From Phoronis australis (lineage: Eukaryota > Phoronida > Phoronidae), in contig NMRA01000069.1 of NCBI GenBank assembly GCA_002633005.1, positions 696,233 to 760,232 of the forward strand: 64,000 nt of DNA, read 5' to 3'. This document shows positions 24,075-39,000 of this stretch, piece by piece. A program made the position numbers and the translations under genes. Positions within the stretch are counted from its first letter, which is position 1; each line of letters opens with the position of its first letter. A model generated the notes under the pieces. The model saw only the letters and a program-made list of their open reading frames with translations. It ran no database searches and was not told where the DNA came from.

Positions 24075-27000
24075 CTGCAAAACAAAACGATAGATTATTC
24101 AGGCAGAATTGGGAGACAGGACAACACACGAAATCGTAAATTTCTAGCAAGTTTGCAAACTTTTGCCTTGCTATTCAGATTGTTTTTTTCTCAAGGGCAT
24201 GACATCCAGTGTCCACACAAATGAAAATGAGCCTGTTCACATGCTGGCGAAACTGCTGGTCAATAAGCGCTCATGTGAACGGCAACAACAGACAATTTGA
24301 CTGCAGCTGCCTCTTATAAATGTACTGGCAAAGTTTTGTAATATACCTTCGCAAAGCAGAACATTTCTTCTCCAGTGAGTCTACGAACAGTTTGTTCAAA
24401 CGCTAGCGAAACTTGCTCAGAAGGCGCTCATGTGAACGGTTGCAAGACAGCATCTTGGCTTTGTACAGTTTTGAACACCTAGTCGAAAACTTTTTAAGCT
24501 CAAATGTTTTCAAAATGATTTACAAATTATTTTTCTTTGGATTTCCCTCATGATGTTTACCACAACTCTAATAACGTCAGACATGTTAAGACAAAACTTT
24601 CCAACTTTTAAAAATTACTGTAGCTGATACTAATACTAAGCATGCTTGGCTGCTAAATAAATAGACAGTCTAAGAAGAGGGGTCACCACCTTAGGTTTAG
24701 GCTGGGGGGACTGCTATCAACAACCGAATTACGATCCATTTCATTAAGCAGATGGTCACCCTTGTTGTCCTTCAGATGTAGCCTTGTTGCCCCCTGTTGG
24801 ACAAATTATTTGCCAACTGCACAGCAACCACAGAGTTAATGACCCTTGCCTAGTGAGGTCACATGATATTCTGACATGTACAATATACTGAAACTATTCT
24901 CGACATATCAGCTATAATAAGCAGAAAATAATCAAGGCTGAAGGATTTGTGATCAAAAACAGAAAGACCAAGCAGATAAAACAGGGATGTGGGCTGATAT
25001 TTAACCCAAGACATGGCTGTATACAGTGTACTTACCCCAGAGGCAGATCGCTTTCTCTTCCAGCAGTCAGGGTGCATTCTCTTCTGTTTCTCTGCTAGAC
25101 TTTTTGCTTCTAGTGAGAACGCTTTCCTCTCTTCGCTTCTCATCCGTTTCCATCGGTCACCAAGGAGAACGCTGATGGCTCTGGAAAATAGTCAAATACA
25201 CGATGGTGTCACCAAACGGCGGAAAATGGTTTTCTGAACAGTGGCGTGCCTCATTCACAACCACGGATGCATTGCGCAATTTTCGTTTCTTGCGAGTTTG
25301 ATGAGATTGCGCAGCCAATGAAAAGTTTACTAGAGGGCATCAGCAAATTGGCCGCGACTGATTAGTAAAATACAATTTTTCTGTTCCAGGTCAAGATTTC
25401 TTACAGATAGTGCCTTCCCCTATCTGCGTTCCCAAACGAAAAAAGAATTCAACTAAAGTTCATTATTGGTACAAGTATGAACTGAACAACGGTCATGAAA
25501 TAACATTCATTTCTTGAGAAGCTCTTGATTATTTGTAGTAGGAGACCTTATTTCTTCACCCATTCATTCCGCATTCAATGTGGGTATGAGGAATTTTATG
25601 AATAAATGTGAAACTTCTCATCGAAATGAACGTCAAGAAAATTTGACTCTGTACAGATGCGTGAAAATAGCAACTGAAAAAAATCTTGAAAAATAGCAAA
25701 AATTCTACAACTTTTTGCACGAATAATTGTAAATATTTAACTGATGTACGTATGTATGTCATCCAAAAGCCACAATTTGGCAATTATATTTGCTTTAAAT
25801 CAAGGGAAATTTTCTGTCCGCAGCATTAAAAAGATAAAAAGTCATAAGTTTGACAAATGAAATAAGTGAAATGTTAACACAGTCAACAGTCAAATAAAAA
25901 ATCTTCATTTCGACAAATTGGGTCCAAGTGAAATATCTGAAAAAACACCATTTACACTAAAAATAAAACTCATAATTTTGACACTTGTGCAAAGTGAAAA
26001 AAGTACCACCGACATTTTTAAAATAAATTAGTTTTGTTCAAAATAAGAGGATATTACGATCAACACTAAGGCAAATTTAAAAATTGCAGTTTTATAAAAT
26101 TAGATTTGTGCACAACAACTGAAAAGTAACGCCACCTGTTATCTTTCCCTGGATACTGTTGAGTGTACTCAACGCGGTGCTTTTTGGCAAACAGCATGAA
26201 TGCATTCATTGGTCTTTTGGCACGAATAGGCTCATTTTTAGTAGGACGCTTTTTATTTGGCGAAGTGGTGGGGCTTGAGTATGGACTGGACTTTGGGCTG
26301 AGCTCTTGGTCCCGACGAATCTGCAATTATAAAATGAATGTTACTTGGTACAAAACCATATTAAAGGGTATAGTGGCATTGCCCTAATTTGGAATAGTAT
26401 CTGTTATGAAGGTTATGAAAGACCCTAGAAAAATGTCCAAATTCATCCAATTTCAGAACATCATATCTCAGAAATTCATCTGAAACTTTCAGATGCTTAG
26501 TGCTTCCATTAAGCATGGTTCTCCAAAACGCAGTCGTAAAACGTATAAGCGATATTAAAGCCTGTGTGAACACATAATGAGGCTATTACCTTTGCCATGT
26601 TGCTCAGAGCAAACACAGCCGAGGAGTCTTCCGGGGTGAAGTCAAAACTGCAAAAAAATGAAAAAGAAGATCGTATTCAAATTAAAGACCGGCCCAACGA
26701 TTACACCCAACATGAAACTGATGACACTGACATGCATTCATAACATTAGAAAACAAAACATCATACTCGATCTACTCTCTTCCAGGATCAAAACTCCTTT
26801 GACTAGTTATTAGAAAGTAATTTAGCTGACGTAGCAGAGAAATAATTCGGATAAATTATTATTATGACATAACCAGATTGGATGACAATAATTATGTAGA
26901 TGGGACACTCGTTGGAAACAAAATACAAGAGCAACGCAGAGAGTTGAAATGCGCCCACAATTGCACCGTATACGGTATCCTTCTAGGGTTGTTTATTGGT

Positions 27001-30000
27001 ACCATAAAGTGGCCAGTAGAGGGCATATATGTAGTATGTTGTACTTTGCAAAATGGAAAGGCATGGTCATTGTCTCCTCAATAGGCTAGGGGCAAAATGT
27101 GAGTGATCTTCATAATACAAGCACATCCTATACATCAGTTGCTTAAAGCACCACAGAAACATAGAATTAAAAACAAATTTACCAACATACGAGATTAGCA
27201 CAGCATTAGAATGCCAGAAACAAATTTCTACTTGGAAGTTTTCCTTCATAGTCACGAAGTAACACAAAGTATACACCTGAAGACCTATGAAAATACAGAG
27301 GTCAATGTAAAATACTAAAATTGCCACTAGAGGCATACCGGTAGTAAGAATCATCCTAAAGTCGTCATCGTCCATTGTCAACATCACATAAATACACATG
27401 CTAAATTTAGTAAAGATCCTGCAAACGGCTTGGGAGATACAGCCATGGGTGCAAAAAAAAACTGCCACTAGGAGGCGCCACAGTAATCAAAGTCATGGGA
27501 AATTCAGCGTCAACCATCCTCTTTATAGTAAGCACATGCATGCCAATTTTCACAATCATCCTTTGAGCGGTTTGGTTGATAGAGGGGTGGACGCAAAAAT
27601 ACAGACTCGAAAACATTAAAAATGGCCACTAGGTGGCGCAAACTACGTTGAATCCATCCGAAAACGGGTGGATAGCATCATCTCACTAATAAGTGCCTAC
27701 ATATTAAATTTCATGAATATTCCATTAAGAACTTTTGAAGATACAAAGGTAAACGTAAAAGAATAAAATTGCCACTAGGGGGCACACTGGTAGTCGGATC
27801 CGTCCAAAAGTCGTCATCTTCTGTTGTTAACATCATATAAATGTACTTACACAATTTCGTAAAGATCCTGCGAACGGTTTAGGAGATACAGCCATAGGCA
27901 CAAAAAAAAAAAAAAACTGCCACTAGGAGGCGCCACAGTAGTCAAAATCGTCAGAAAATCATCGTCAACCGTCCTCTACATGGTAAACATATACATGCCA
28001 ATTTTCACAATCATCCTTTGAGCGGTTTGGTTGATAGAGGGGTGAACGCACAAAAACAGACTCGAAAACACTAAAAATGGCCACTAGGTGGCGCAAACTA
28101 TGTCGAATCCATCTGAAAACGAAAGGATAGCGTCATCTCGCTAATAGGTGCCTACATACCAAATTTTATGAAAATCCGTTAAGGACTTTTAGAGATACAA
28201 AGGTAAGCATAAAAAACTAAAATTGCCACCAGGGAGCACACCGGTAGTCGGATCCATCTGAAAACTCGCACATGACATACCATTCATGAATGGAACATAT
28301 GTGCCAAATTTCATGAACGTATGTCAAAGGGTTTTGGAGATAAAGCAGCGGACGCCGGACGCCACCCGGACGGACGGAGATGACCGCATAATGCGTCTAC
28401 ATATAAATATGTGGGCGCATAAAAAAGAAACGAGGACCATAATGACTGTATATATACTTCTGTCCAAACCACAGATTTCTTCTGCCACAAACCACATAGA
28501 TCATTGTCACTAACAGCAATCTTTTCTTATAAACGCATTTCCTATTTTCTTTTCCACAAACTACTGAATGCATTTCTTTTCTGATGAATCACAGTTCTTT
28601 GCACTGTGGCATGAGGCCAGAGAAAGAATAAAATGACAGTCTTACAACTAGATCTGGGTATGAACACTTGTTAGGAAAGAACATTGTTTCTAAGAAAAAT
28701 GAGTTGATAAGAAGAGAGCCAGGCACAAAGCATGGGAAAAGATGTTGGTGAAAATGTCCATACAGTTCGAACAGACAGCAACTGACTACCCTGCCCTTAT
28801 CATTGAAAAGGTTAATTGCGAACATTTTAAAAATGTCACATTTCCAACCGACCTTTTTAAGCTTTCAAACACATCTGTATTGAATGTAGCATCTGGGTGA
28901 GATGGTGGCAGACAGATGTCACTAACGTCTAACTCGCTACACGGTATCCCATAATGCTCCACTGTCTGACGTGGATGGAAAGATGACCAACCTATAAACG
29001 AAGGTAAAAATCATTGCGTGGCACAGAGAAATTTGACTTTCAACAAACTTTGGCCTCTCAGCTGGCAACATATTCCCTACCCCCAGTGGTCGCACAACCC
29101 TTACATCAGAGAAAATTAAACATTGATAAAAATTCTAGGATTAAGGTGGGTATGTAAAACACTGCAGTATGAACTGATAATGAACACTGGAATCAGATAT
29201 GGAAACTGCACTTTTACAAGAAAATGCTAATTACCAAAACACAAGAGGCATCATTAAAAAACAAGAGCAAACACACAGATAATTAAATGTACCCACTGTG
29301 TGCATCACATTTACCACAGATTATTACTAATTTAAAAATTCCCAATAAGTGAAGGAATGCATAATGTAAATGCAAAATAGCCTCCAGGGGGTGCATAGAG
29401 AGTCAGCAGACTCCTCAATAGGAATAGACCTGCCAAGCCCCTGCAAAAATTAAAGTGGGCAACACAATGGTAATAAGATAAATCCAAACGTAGTCATCTG
29501 TTGTCACATTCACAGAAATAAACTTGTCCAAATTTCACAAAGATCCTGGAGGAAGAAACCGCTGCAGGTTAGAAAAAAGCAAACTTAAGCACTAAGGGGC
29601 GCCACAGGAGTCAAAACTGTCCAAAAATCTTCAACCATGCTCTTCCCACAATTCTTAGAGTGGTTGACCCAATGGCGAGATGAATGGCAAAAAAGACTAA
29701 TACATCGCCACTAGGAAGTGTACATTACGCCGAATCATCTACGAAAAGGTGTCATCGCCTTTAAGTTAGTAGAAACCAGTTTGCTAAATTTCATAAAAAG
29801 CCACCAAGGAACTCCAAAAACACAAAGGAAAACAAAAAAAAATTTGCCACCCCGGTGGGGGGCACAGCAGGAGTCAGACCTATCCAAACGTCGTCATCAT
29901 CTGTTGACACCTCCATACAAATACACTTGGCAAATTTAACAAAGATCCTGCAGTGGGTTTAGGAAATACAGATAAGGATGCAAAAAAAAAAAAAACTGCC

Positions 30001-33000
30001 ACTAAAAGGTGCCACAGTATATAGTGCCGTCCAAAAATCGTCAGCTGTCCTCTTCCCAGTATTAACATATATGTCAATTTTCACAAACATCCTAAGAGTG
30101 GTTTGGCCGACAGACACGTGGACGTCAAAAACAGACTCAAAAATAATAAAAACGGCCACTAGGTGACATGCACTATCAAAATGTTAAATGCATCTCAAAA
30201 CAGAAAGATGTCATCACCTCTTTAGCAGAAATCTATTTGCCAAATTTCGTAACAATTCGTCAGGAACTAAAGATATATACAAAGGAAAATGGAAAAAGCC
30301 ACTAGGGGCACAGCCCTAGCTGACCCGTCCGAAAGTTGTCGTCACCAGTTGTCGTTTTCCTATAAATATACTTGCCATGCACTCTTACAATAATTTGGCC
30401 TACAGAGGGGTGAACGGCACATCAAACAGACTCGAAAATAGTAAATATGGTCACTAGGTGTCGCAAAATATGTCAAATCCATTCGAAATTCTCAAGGTGG
30501 CGTTACCTTTCTAACATATATTACCTGTTTACAAAATTACATGACAACGCAAAGAAACTATGATGAGAGCACATCAGTCTGCAAAATTTCACGAACATAC
30601 AACAAGGGGTTTTGGAGATACAGCAGCAGACGCAGGAAAGACTGAGATGACGGCAGTTCACAGTTACAGTGAAATCCATACAAAAACCATTACATTGATC
30701 CACATGAAAACAAGGTGAAAACCAATGGCCTAAAATTTAGCTGATCTGGTATATGCAGGTTGCATTTTACTGGTTTCCATGAAGAACAAATTTAAACATG
30801 ATAACTGCACTTGATAAAATACACTAATTTTCAACCCGAATTTACTTACCAGGGTTCTAGAGTTTAATCCCTAATTCAGTGATCCCTGCATAATTAATAA
30901 CAGCATTATGATTTTAAAAACAAACATAGCTGTACCTTTATCTTTCACAAAGAATGGGTGATCTAAAGCGCATTTGGAGATAACTTCAGGCTGAGTTTCC
31001 ACAGTTGACGCAAATCTCAGTTGAAGAAATGCATTCTGGGGGTTTCCTGGAGATCGACATTCTTCAATATTGATGAGCTTTAGACCATCCGGAGCATATC
31101 TGGAAAAGGCATGTGATCAATCACTAGAACAGTGAAAAACTCAAGCCATGTGCTTCAGTCACGTCTCAAAGCAGAAGATACACATGTCAGAGTGTGCATA
31201 AATTATTTCAAAATGGCAGATTTCCTTGGATATTAAAATTACGAACAGGGGAAAAGCATTAAATTTAAAGCATCTGAATTTTGTGCTCAACCAAACCAAA
31301 TGTGAGACAAACATATCAGCCAAATTTGGCAAAAGAACCAATAAAATAGGCTGCAGCGATGACAAGCAATTAAAATTTAAAGAAATACAGCTCTGACCAC
31401 ATACAGTCAATCTGAGTATGGGTACATTGCCATATTCCTTCAGATTAATACCCAAGCTACTTTTTAAGTTTCGAGAAACACGGTGATTTTAAACCCAAAA
31501 TTTTACAAAAAGTTTACGTCTGCTGATGTTTAGCTAAACAGTCATTTCAATTTAACATTTAGGAAGCTCAATGCAAGTGTTAAAAAAAAACATAGCAGGA
31601 ATATTCAGTTTTCCTACAACAACGTGGCATGGTGCAGCTAAAATTCTCAAAGAAGCTTTTTAACAGTTTGGGAGCTAAAATTAGCACAAGACAACTCTCT
31701 TGAACATGGTTCCTTAGGGTTTTTTGTAAGGGGGTGTGTAAAAGTGAAAATTAAGAGTTTTTGAGTGCACACGTGTGCACCGAACATGAAATGTTAACTC
31801 TGACAAATTCTTTATAAAACACAATAACACTATAAAGTCATACAAATTAAATCATAATATTGCTTGATTGTTACGTTTCTTTGTATTATTCGCTTGTTCT
31901 TTTGTTGTTTTTATACTTTTCCAAGGCAAGATACATTGACGCCAATTAAGGTGACATTACTGATAAGAAAACCAATTTTCTAAATATCAGCCTCAGCGTG
32001 AAATCGAACTTGCAGCCCACATGGTCGTAGTCAAATGCTTGCCAGGTGGCACAAAAGACAATAAATGGCAGAGTGTTTAATTGTATATAACTGGTAAAGT
32101 CACCAACCTCAATTTCAGCATAAGACAATGTTACACATGACTACCTGCATTTTTCTTTCTGTTCATTGGTCTGCAGGGCTTGTGCTGCCAGACTCTCCTT
32201 ATTGGCTAGATCCTCGGCTAACTGCCATTCAGTTTTAGCTCCGGTTGTAAACATCAGTAGCGTTCCTGTAATAGTGAATAAACAACACTTAGAAATTGCA
32301 TTTTGAGGAAATGGGCATGCGATGAAAATAAAAGGACGAAAACATTTCCCCAAGTTTCCTATTGAGAAGTCTTCGTTGTCTGTGAATAATACATGTCTAC
32401 ATAAATTTTCCTTATATGCTACCACTGGGCGAATTCGAAGATGGGCAGAAAACTTCAGTAACACTGCAACCATAACTACAATATCAAATATTACATGTAC
32501 CAAACCAACAAAGTTATGGTATTAAGAACAGGTGATCAGCAAAGAAAAATTAAAGTGAGTGCTTGGCATTACTCCAGCATAGATATTATTCGCAAGTCCT
32601 CTGCTCACTATAACCAGAAAGTGACACCTCTTCTGGGAAATCCATATGAAAATATTGAAGTAATTGTGAATCTGTAGTCCATGATCTATGATTACATCAA
32701 TGTAAAATTAACCAATCAGGGGGTCCCCGCCCAACTGAGACTTTCTCTAGATCTGCACCTATTTTTCCGCTGCGAACGAAATTCCATACCTTGAATGAAA
32801 CACTGCCACACCGCAGTGGGCCAAGAATGGGACCAGCTGGCGCTGCCATCGAGATCGCAGTTTGGCGATGACGGGAATGGAGATGACGAGGTCACGCGAG
32901 GGTCACACTCTTCACTAAAAATGGTTTAAGAATAATGTCAACACTTAAATGACGTGCACAAGGTGAACCTTACAGTCTCTTAGTGATCCTAATGAGAATT

Positions 33001-36000
33001 GCCTTATTAGCGTCATCTCCAAATACGAGCGTGTGAGGAAAAAACAAAAGGTTGTGCAACAGCAATGCAACTGTCAATGTCCGCCATATTTTTTAATAAG
33101 TGGGTAAAAACTTTATAATCTGTGCCTTCATGAACACCTCTCCTGGTTACATTAAAAGCAATGATAATGCAGAAAAAGTTGCTCGCTTTGAAAAGAGTTT
33201 ATATGACTACCTTAGTTGTAATTGTATTTGTCATATAAATGACCTTACTTGTAATTGTATTAGTCATAATAAATGACCTTATATCGCCTAGCCAGGTCTT
33301 GGTTTCATTTCTGGTAACAAGCTTGCGATGCACGAACTACCATATATCATTCGGGACATATGTCGATCATAAACTATATATTATGTTCCAGACGTTAAGA
33401 CTTGTTTTTCATTTGATAGCAGTATAAGACAAGTATTCTAATTCAAAATTCACTTCTTTTGACATTAAAATTGTTAATGACGTGAGAACTGGGGCTTTAT
33501 AACAAGTTATCATTTTAAGGGCTAACTATACCAAATGGTAAATTTACCTTATGGGAGAAACACACCACCTTTCTGTGGTTGACGGGGACGGTGTCCTTGG
33601 AGGTCGAGCATACGAGTGAATAGCATGGTCAATGGACCTGGAAATGGTAGAGAGTCATAAATACCATGGTCAACAGACTTGGAAATGGTAGAGTGACATA
33701 AATACCATTGTCACCAGACCTGGAAATGGCAGAGTGACACAAATACCATGGTCAACATGACTTGGAAATGGTGGAGTGACATTGTGGAACTATATGTTCC
33801 AAATTATATGCACACAATTTAGCAAGAAGCGGCACTTCAATTACCGCAAAAATTATATCACTTAGAGAGACTGCAGTAACAAAACTACATTATTTTTAAA
33901 TTATCATTACTTCTACCTGTCTATGTGTTAATTGCACATGGATCCTCAGTTCTAATTTTTCGAAGATAGGTGTGCGATATGAATCCAAGTCAAACCCTCG
34001 TGGCATGTTTATTTTTCAATTGTTATCTGTTCATCCCTATCGTTTTACTGCAAACTACAGTGGACCAGAAATCTTCTCTGCCAATACATACATAAAACCA
34101 CAATAAAAAGCTTTCCATGAGTAACAATGACAATGACAATAATATACTCACTTTGGAATGTTTTGTTTGATTGGAGATTTCGTAGGAGACGAAACACTGT
34201 CTCGGGGAGTTCTTTGTAGAAGTGGACTCTGCGGGCCAGTTGCAATGATGGCTAATTCTGTGAGTGGATTATTCATGTCAGACGTCCTCGAGGTCTCTGT
34301 GGCAACATTGGGCGAACACGTCAGACGGGAAGTGCCGACATCCAGGCGTAGAGATTTTGATGGAAAGTGACGAGATGAATAATGACAAGGGAGATCATCA
34401 TCGTCATCTTCTAAAACAAAAATAGACAATGTAAGTACAACCACTAGGTGGCATGTAGTATCTTGCAATAGATGGCACTGTGTTACAATATGGCAACTTG
34501 CAGTCTTCAGACTCATTAAACACTTCTGGAAAGTACATGTTACATAGGGTTAGTAAGACTGTGTGTATTAGTTCCTTGCAGTCTTAAGCTAATTTGAGGT
34601 TTCTATTAATCTGAAATAGCTGATGTTATCTAAAAACATTTAACTTCACATTTGCAGCTGGATTTTTATAAAAATGTTCAAGCCAGTTAACTGCACCATG
34701 CTCGATGAAGTGGAGTACACAAAAAATATCAAGGCCCAAGGACCAAACTCTGTACTCCACCAGCAAACCTGCACGTCACACTTTTATGTGAATGATCGCT
34801 TGTCGTAATTCTTGGATTTAAGACTGTCAACAATGCCTAGTTTCAAAATTTGATAAAAGTGTCTACTTTAAAGCCCAGTTTAATCACCAATTTTCACTTT
34901 CCCAAATAGGAGATATTTTTTAATGAGTTTTACCAGGTGTATTTTCGATAGTAGCAACCTAGCATTTAAGAAAAATACATTCGCCCAAAATGTCAGCCTC
35001 GTCCCCAAGCCTCAAGATGGCGCTGATTGATTTAGCCATTTGAGGCTTGGTTGAGGGAATTATTTTCTGCACCATTATTGGCCGCTGCCTTGACATCATT
35101 AAAATAAAGGCAGATTTTTATTATATTCACTGACATTGTTGCTGCCATTTGATCACGAATAAGAAAGCATCGGTTTGGTTATTGTTTGAAATAAAGGTCT
35201 CTGGCCTACTTGTTTTCAACTCTTTTTTATTAATCTGTTTTCGAATCAAAGTACATCATTTTTGCAATAATTTAGACCTAAATTGCTGCAATATAGCGTT
35301 AGTTTACAATTTTATATTATACTGCACAAAATTTCAAAGATGATATAACTTTATATTACTCGTGATATTCCACCAATTTCGGTAAAAACGTATCAGAATT
35401 CTGACACATTTCATTTCCCATAACCAAGCCTCAAGTGGCTAAACCAATCAGTGCCATCTTGAGGCTTGGGAACAAGACTGCCCAAAATGTTTGCAATAAC
35501 TTTTATGCATGAAAACGTCTCTTCAGGTTTTCGTTACCAACAACGAATTGCGTAAAAAAATCCTACTCATATTAATTGTGGTGACCTTCATTTTCAAGGG
35601 AATTTTCCATCCAATTATTTTCATTTTCCAATCCTTCTCAAACAATTTTTAAAGGTAAACGTTTTATAGCCAAGCATAACTGAAGTTTGTAACTTATAAA
35701 CACCATTATAGTCAATGTGCTTAAGGTCAAATGGAAACGTATAGAGGGTTATGGGTAGCCACTCTGAGAATCGGTATTTTATCATTTTATCTGTACTGTA
35801 TAATTAGCGTGTTGCTTAAGTTTTTGAAGTTTAATTTTGTAGTTTTTTTTAAATTGTCGGATAATAGCACTTGTGATAATGTTTCATTGTTAAAATCCAG
35901 ACTTTTGAAGAAAGATTATTATATGGGCAGCACAGACAGTTCCTGCCTAACAGCAGATCATCCAGACATCCAATCTAGCTGTTCGTAGATTAGATGGATA

Positions 36001-39000
36001 CGCAGTTGCAAAAGTTCTACTCACTGCAAGACTCACAGGATACAAAATTAGGAAACAAACCTCTTTAACTGGGATAGCGAAAGTTTTCAGAGGACAGTGA
36101 AATTTACATACTTTCAGTTCTAAAAGGATTAATTTCAGAGGACAGTGAAATTTACATACTTTCAGTTCTAAAAGGATTAATTTTATCAAATGATGCACAA
36201 AACAGGAAGAACCATTAATTTTTTAACTATCTTAGGCAATGACGAAATGTGAACAGCTAATTGTTTCCCCAAATACAAAGTGAACATAGGTTTGATTGAA
36301 TTCAAGGATTTTATAAAAGTTTTCAATGAGAACATTTACAGAAGTATACCATTAGGAGTCCTACGAGATTACCTGCACGACTTGCAGCTACCACGTACTG
36401 TACGTAAAAGATGTAATAAGCAACTAAACCTTATCAAGCCAACCCAAACAACAAATTGTCAACTTAACAACAGATCAACAGTCTGATATCACACATATGT
36501 AAACATAACAACAAAAAAACAACTTGAAAACAAATGGAAAGACCAAAACAAACATGTTACCTTGCTTTCCCATAATCAGTTTGCTTTTGAAGAGAAGAGA
36601 AATTCTCCTTTGAGGTAAAATTGTTGCAAAGCCCTACTCCATTTTATAGGCCCCTGGCTCAGTCCCAAAATGTCTGCACTGAGTTTACTGAACCCCACAA
36701 TCACTTCAACATAAGCCTCTTAGTACAATAACAATTACGAATCAACAGGTGTTAAAGTGTAGGTAAGTAGAAAAATTAATTACTTTACTAAGGACCTGTA
36801 CCCAAGCTACATATTTGCAAAGAACATGATCTAACTGATGTCAACTGATAGCTTACAGACGATTTTAAAAATAAAACATTACACTATTTTACATGTTTTA
36901 AGGGGCCCAATATCCAGGTACTAACCTACAGGTTTCTGATTGGTAGATTTGATATAATACACATAGACTTTTTCATTTGACAGATGAATGAATGAATGAA
37001 TGAACTAATGAATGAATGAATGAATGAGGTGTTGGAGACCCTTAAAATGCATAACATTCATTGACTTGTCAGCCATTTTTAAATTCTCATACAACAATAG
37101 AAATAAAATGCCGATGAATATATTACTTATAGAACAATGCAATGCAGGTTTGTAATATCAAATCAAAGCACAGCTGAATCGTTTAACAGCATAGCTTAGA
37201 ATTTTTCCATGGAAATGCTTAAAAGGATAAAAAATTTTCAACTTAGTAGTTGCAGTTCAACCACTGTAAAAATTAATAAGCAATAAAATCAAAAATAATA
37301 AAAAAGGTGAATGATAGTTAAAATAAATGACATCATTTGCTTGAAAAGTCGACATTTTAATAAACAATGCATTGATTACCAATGAAAACAAGAGCAAATT
37401 ACAATAAAGATTCTTTCCCTCGTACGACTGTCCACAAAATATGTGCGGGACTCGAAATATTATACTTCATTTCCGACAACAAAAGAAATAACTTTCAGTT
37501 ATAAAATTCCATATCATTATACTACACAGAAACGAAAATTCCCTTCCCCAGTAATGAAAGCAGAAAAATGCATTATTTTACCAAATTACTGACCCACCAA
37601 TCTCGTAGGATCATGTGTAGGGAAAGAGAAAACATTGCGTTACCCAATTACTTTTGAACTTCTAGTTTCTACATTTTACTTATACAATAAAACTACCTGG
37701 AGGAAAGCTCTCTTCGCCTTCGTCACACTCCAAATTAGGTAAATCAACGACGTTAATTTCCCGTGTGTCTGCATCATCCGATGTATGAGAGACGCTATCA
37801 GCAATCTCACACTTGGTTTTTTCTGTGTGATACTTTAACCCATTTGAGCTGAAATAAAAAACAATGATGTAAAAATAATTTAATGACAAGGTGAATGTCC
37901 ACTGGCTGACAAAAATCTCTAGGAAAGCACAAGGTATAGTTTTGAATGATTTCAATGACAATAGATTACCTAAGTACAAAATTTATGTGCGGTAATTTTA
38001 ATTACGTTGACTCCAGCCATTGTCATCCTGCCTAAGTATTAAGGGAGAGAATGACAATTAAAAAAATTAAAAAATAAAAAATGTGAATAAGTTAAAAGGC
38101 AACAGTAATTTTTTGTCCTGCAAGTCCAATAAAAGTATCCATCAGATAATTAAGTAAAAAAAAACAATTAAAAATGGTAGAAATTGAAAAATAACCTTGA
38201 AATAGCCTAAAATGGTTGAACAACTACGATAAATTCTCACCAATTTAGGACACAGTACGGTGGCCAATTGAAATCAAATTTTCTGATTTTCTCATGAAAA
38301 AATAGCACAAAATAACGGGTTAAAACTCTAGTCAGCACTGCAGCCAACAGACAATACCTTAAAAAAGAAAACATACCTTTTAAAAGTCCTGCCGCAGCGA
38401 TCACATGTGTACGGTCTGTCAACTCCATAGTGGGTTTTCAGGTGGTAACGTAATCCAGGTAGACTTGTCAGAACCTTTCCACAACCTTCTTCAGGACACT
38501 TCAGCACCTTGTGTCCCTGTGCAGTTGAATCGCCATGGGAACGCATGAACTCTTGCATGCGTTCCGTTTGAACCTTGTGTCTCTTTCCAGTCTACATACA
38601 AAATATGAATATTATAAATATTGATTAAAAAACAAATAGATGATATAAAACAGCCAGCATCTAAGAAAATTGACAACTTCATGGAAACAACTTTGGCAAT
38701 TTTGTGGTTTATTTTCTTCTTTTCAGGATATGAAGTGCTTCTTCACATTAACAATACAATCAGTGCATTAAGCCAAATATCTCCAGTAATACCAATTAAC
38801 TTTGAAAGTAGGGATTTTCCAAACTTTTTTCAAATATAAACCAATCTGTCATTAATTGGACCCCTTAACCATGCCTTTAATTAAAATGTAACAAAAACAT
38901 TATTTTACTTATTTTTTTTCAATAAAATCAGTCCCACTTTATTTCCCCCAACATGACCCGACATTCTTAAGATGGCATTCCAAAGTCAGCCAAATTTGGA

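Noticed and set aside
27067-27468. 133-codon ORF repeated at 1481-1747, 16072-16470 and 27067-27468 as a possible gene
   Set aside because: It lies inside the CTAG-box element, runs through non-coding monomers, and is absent from older copies. Identity at DNA level explains the shared translation.
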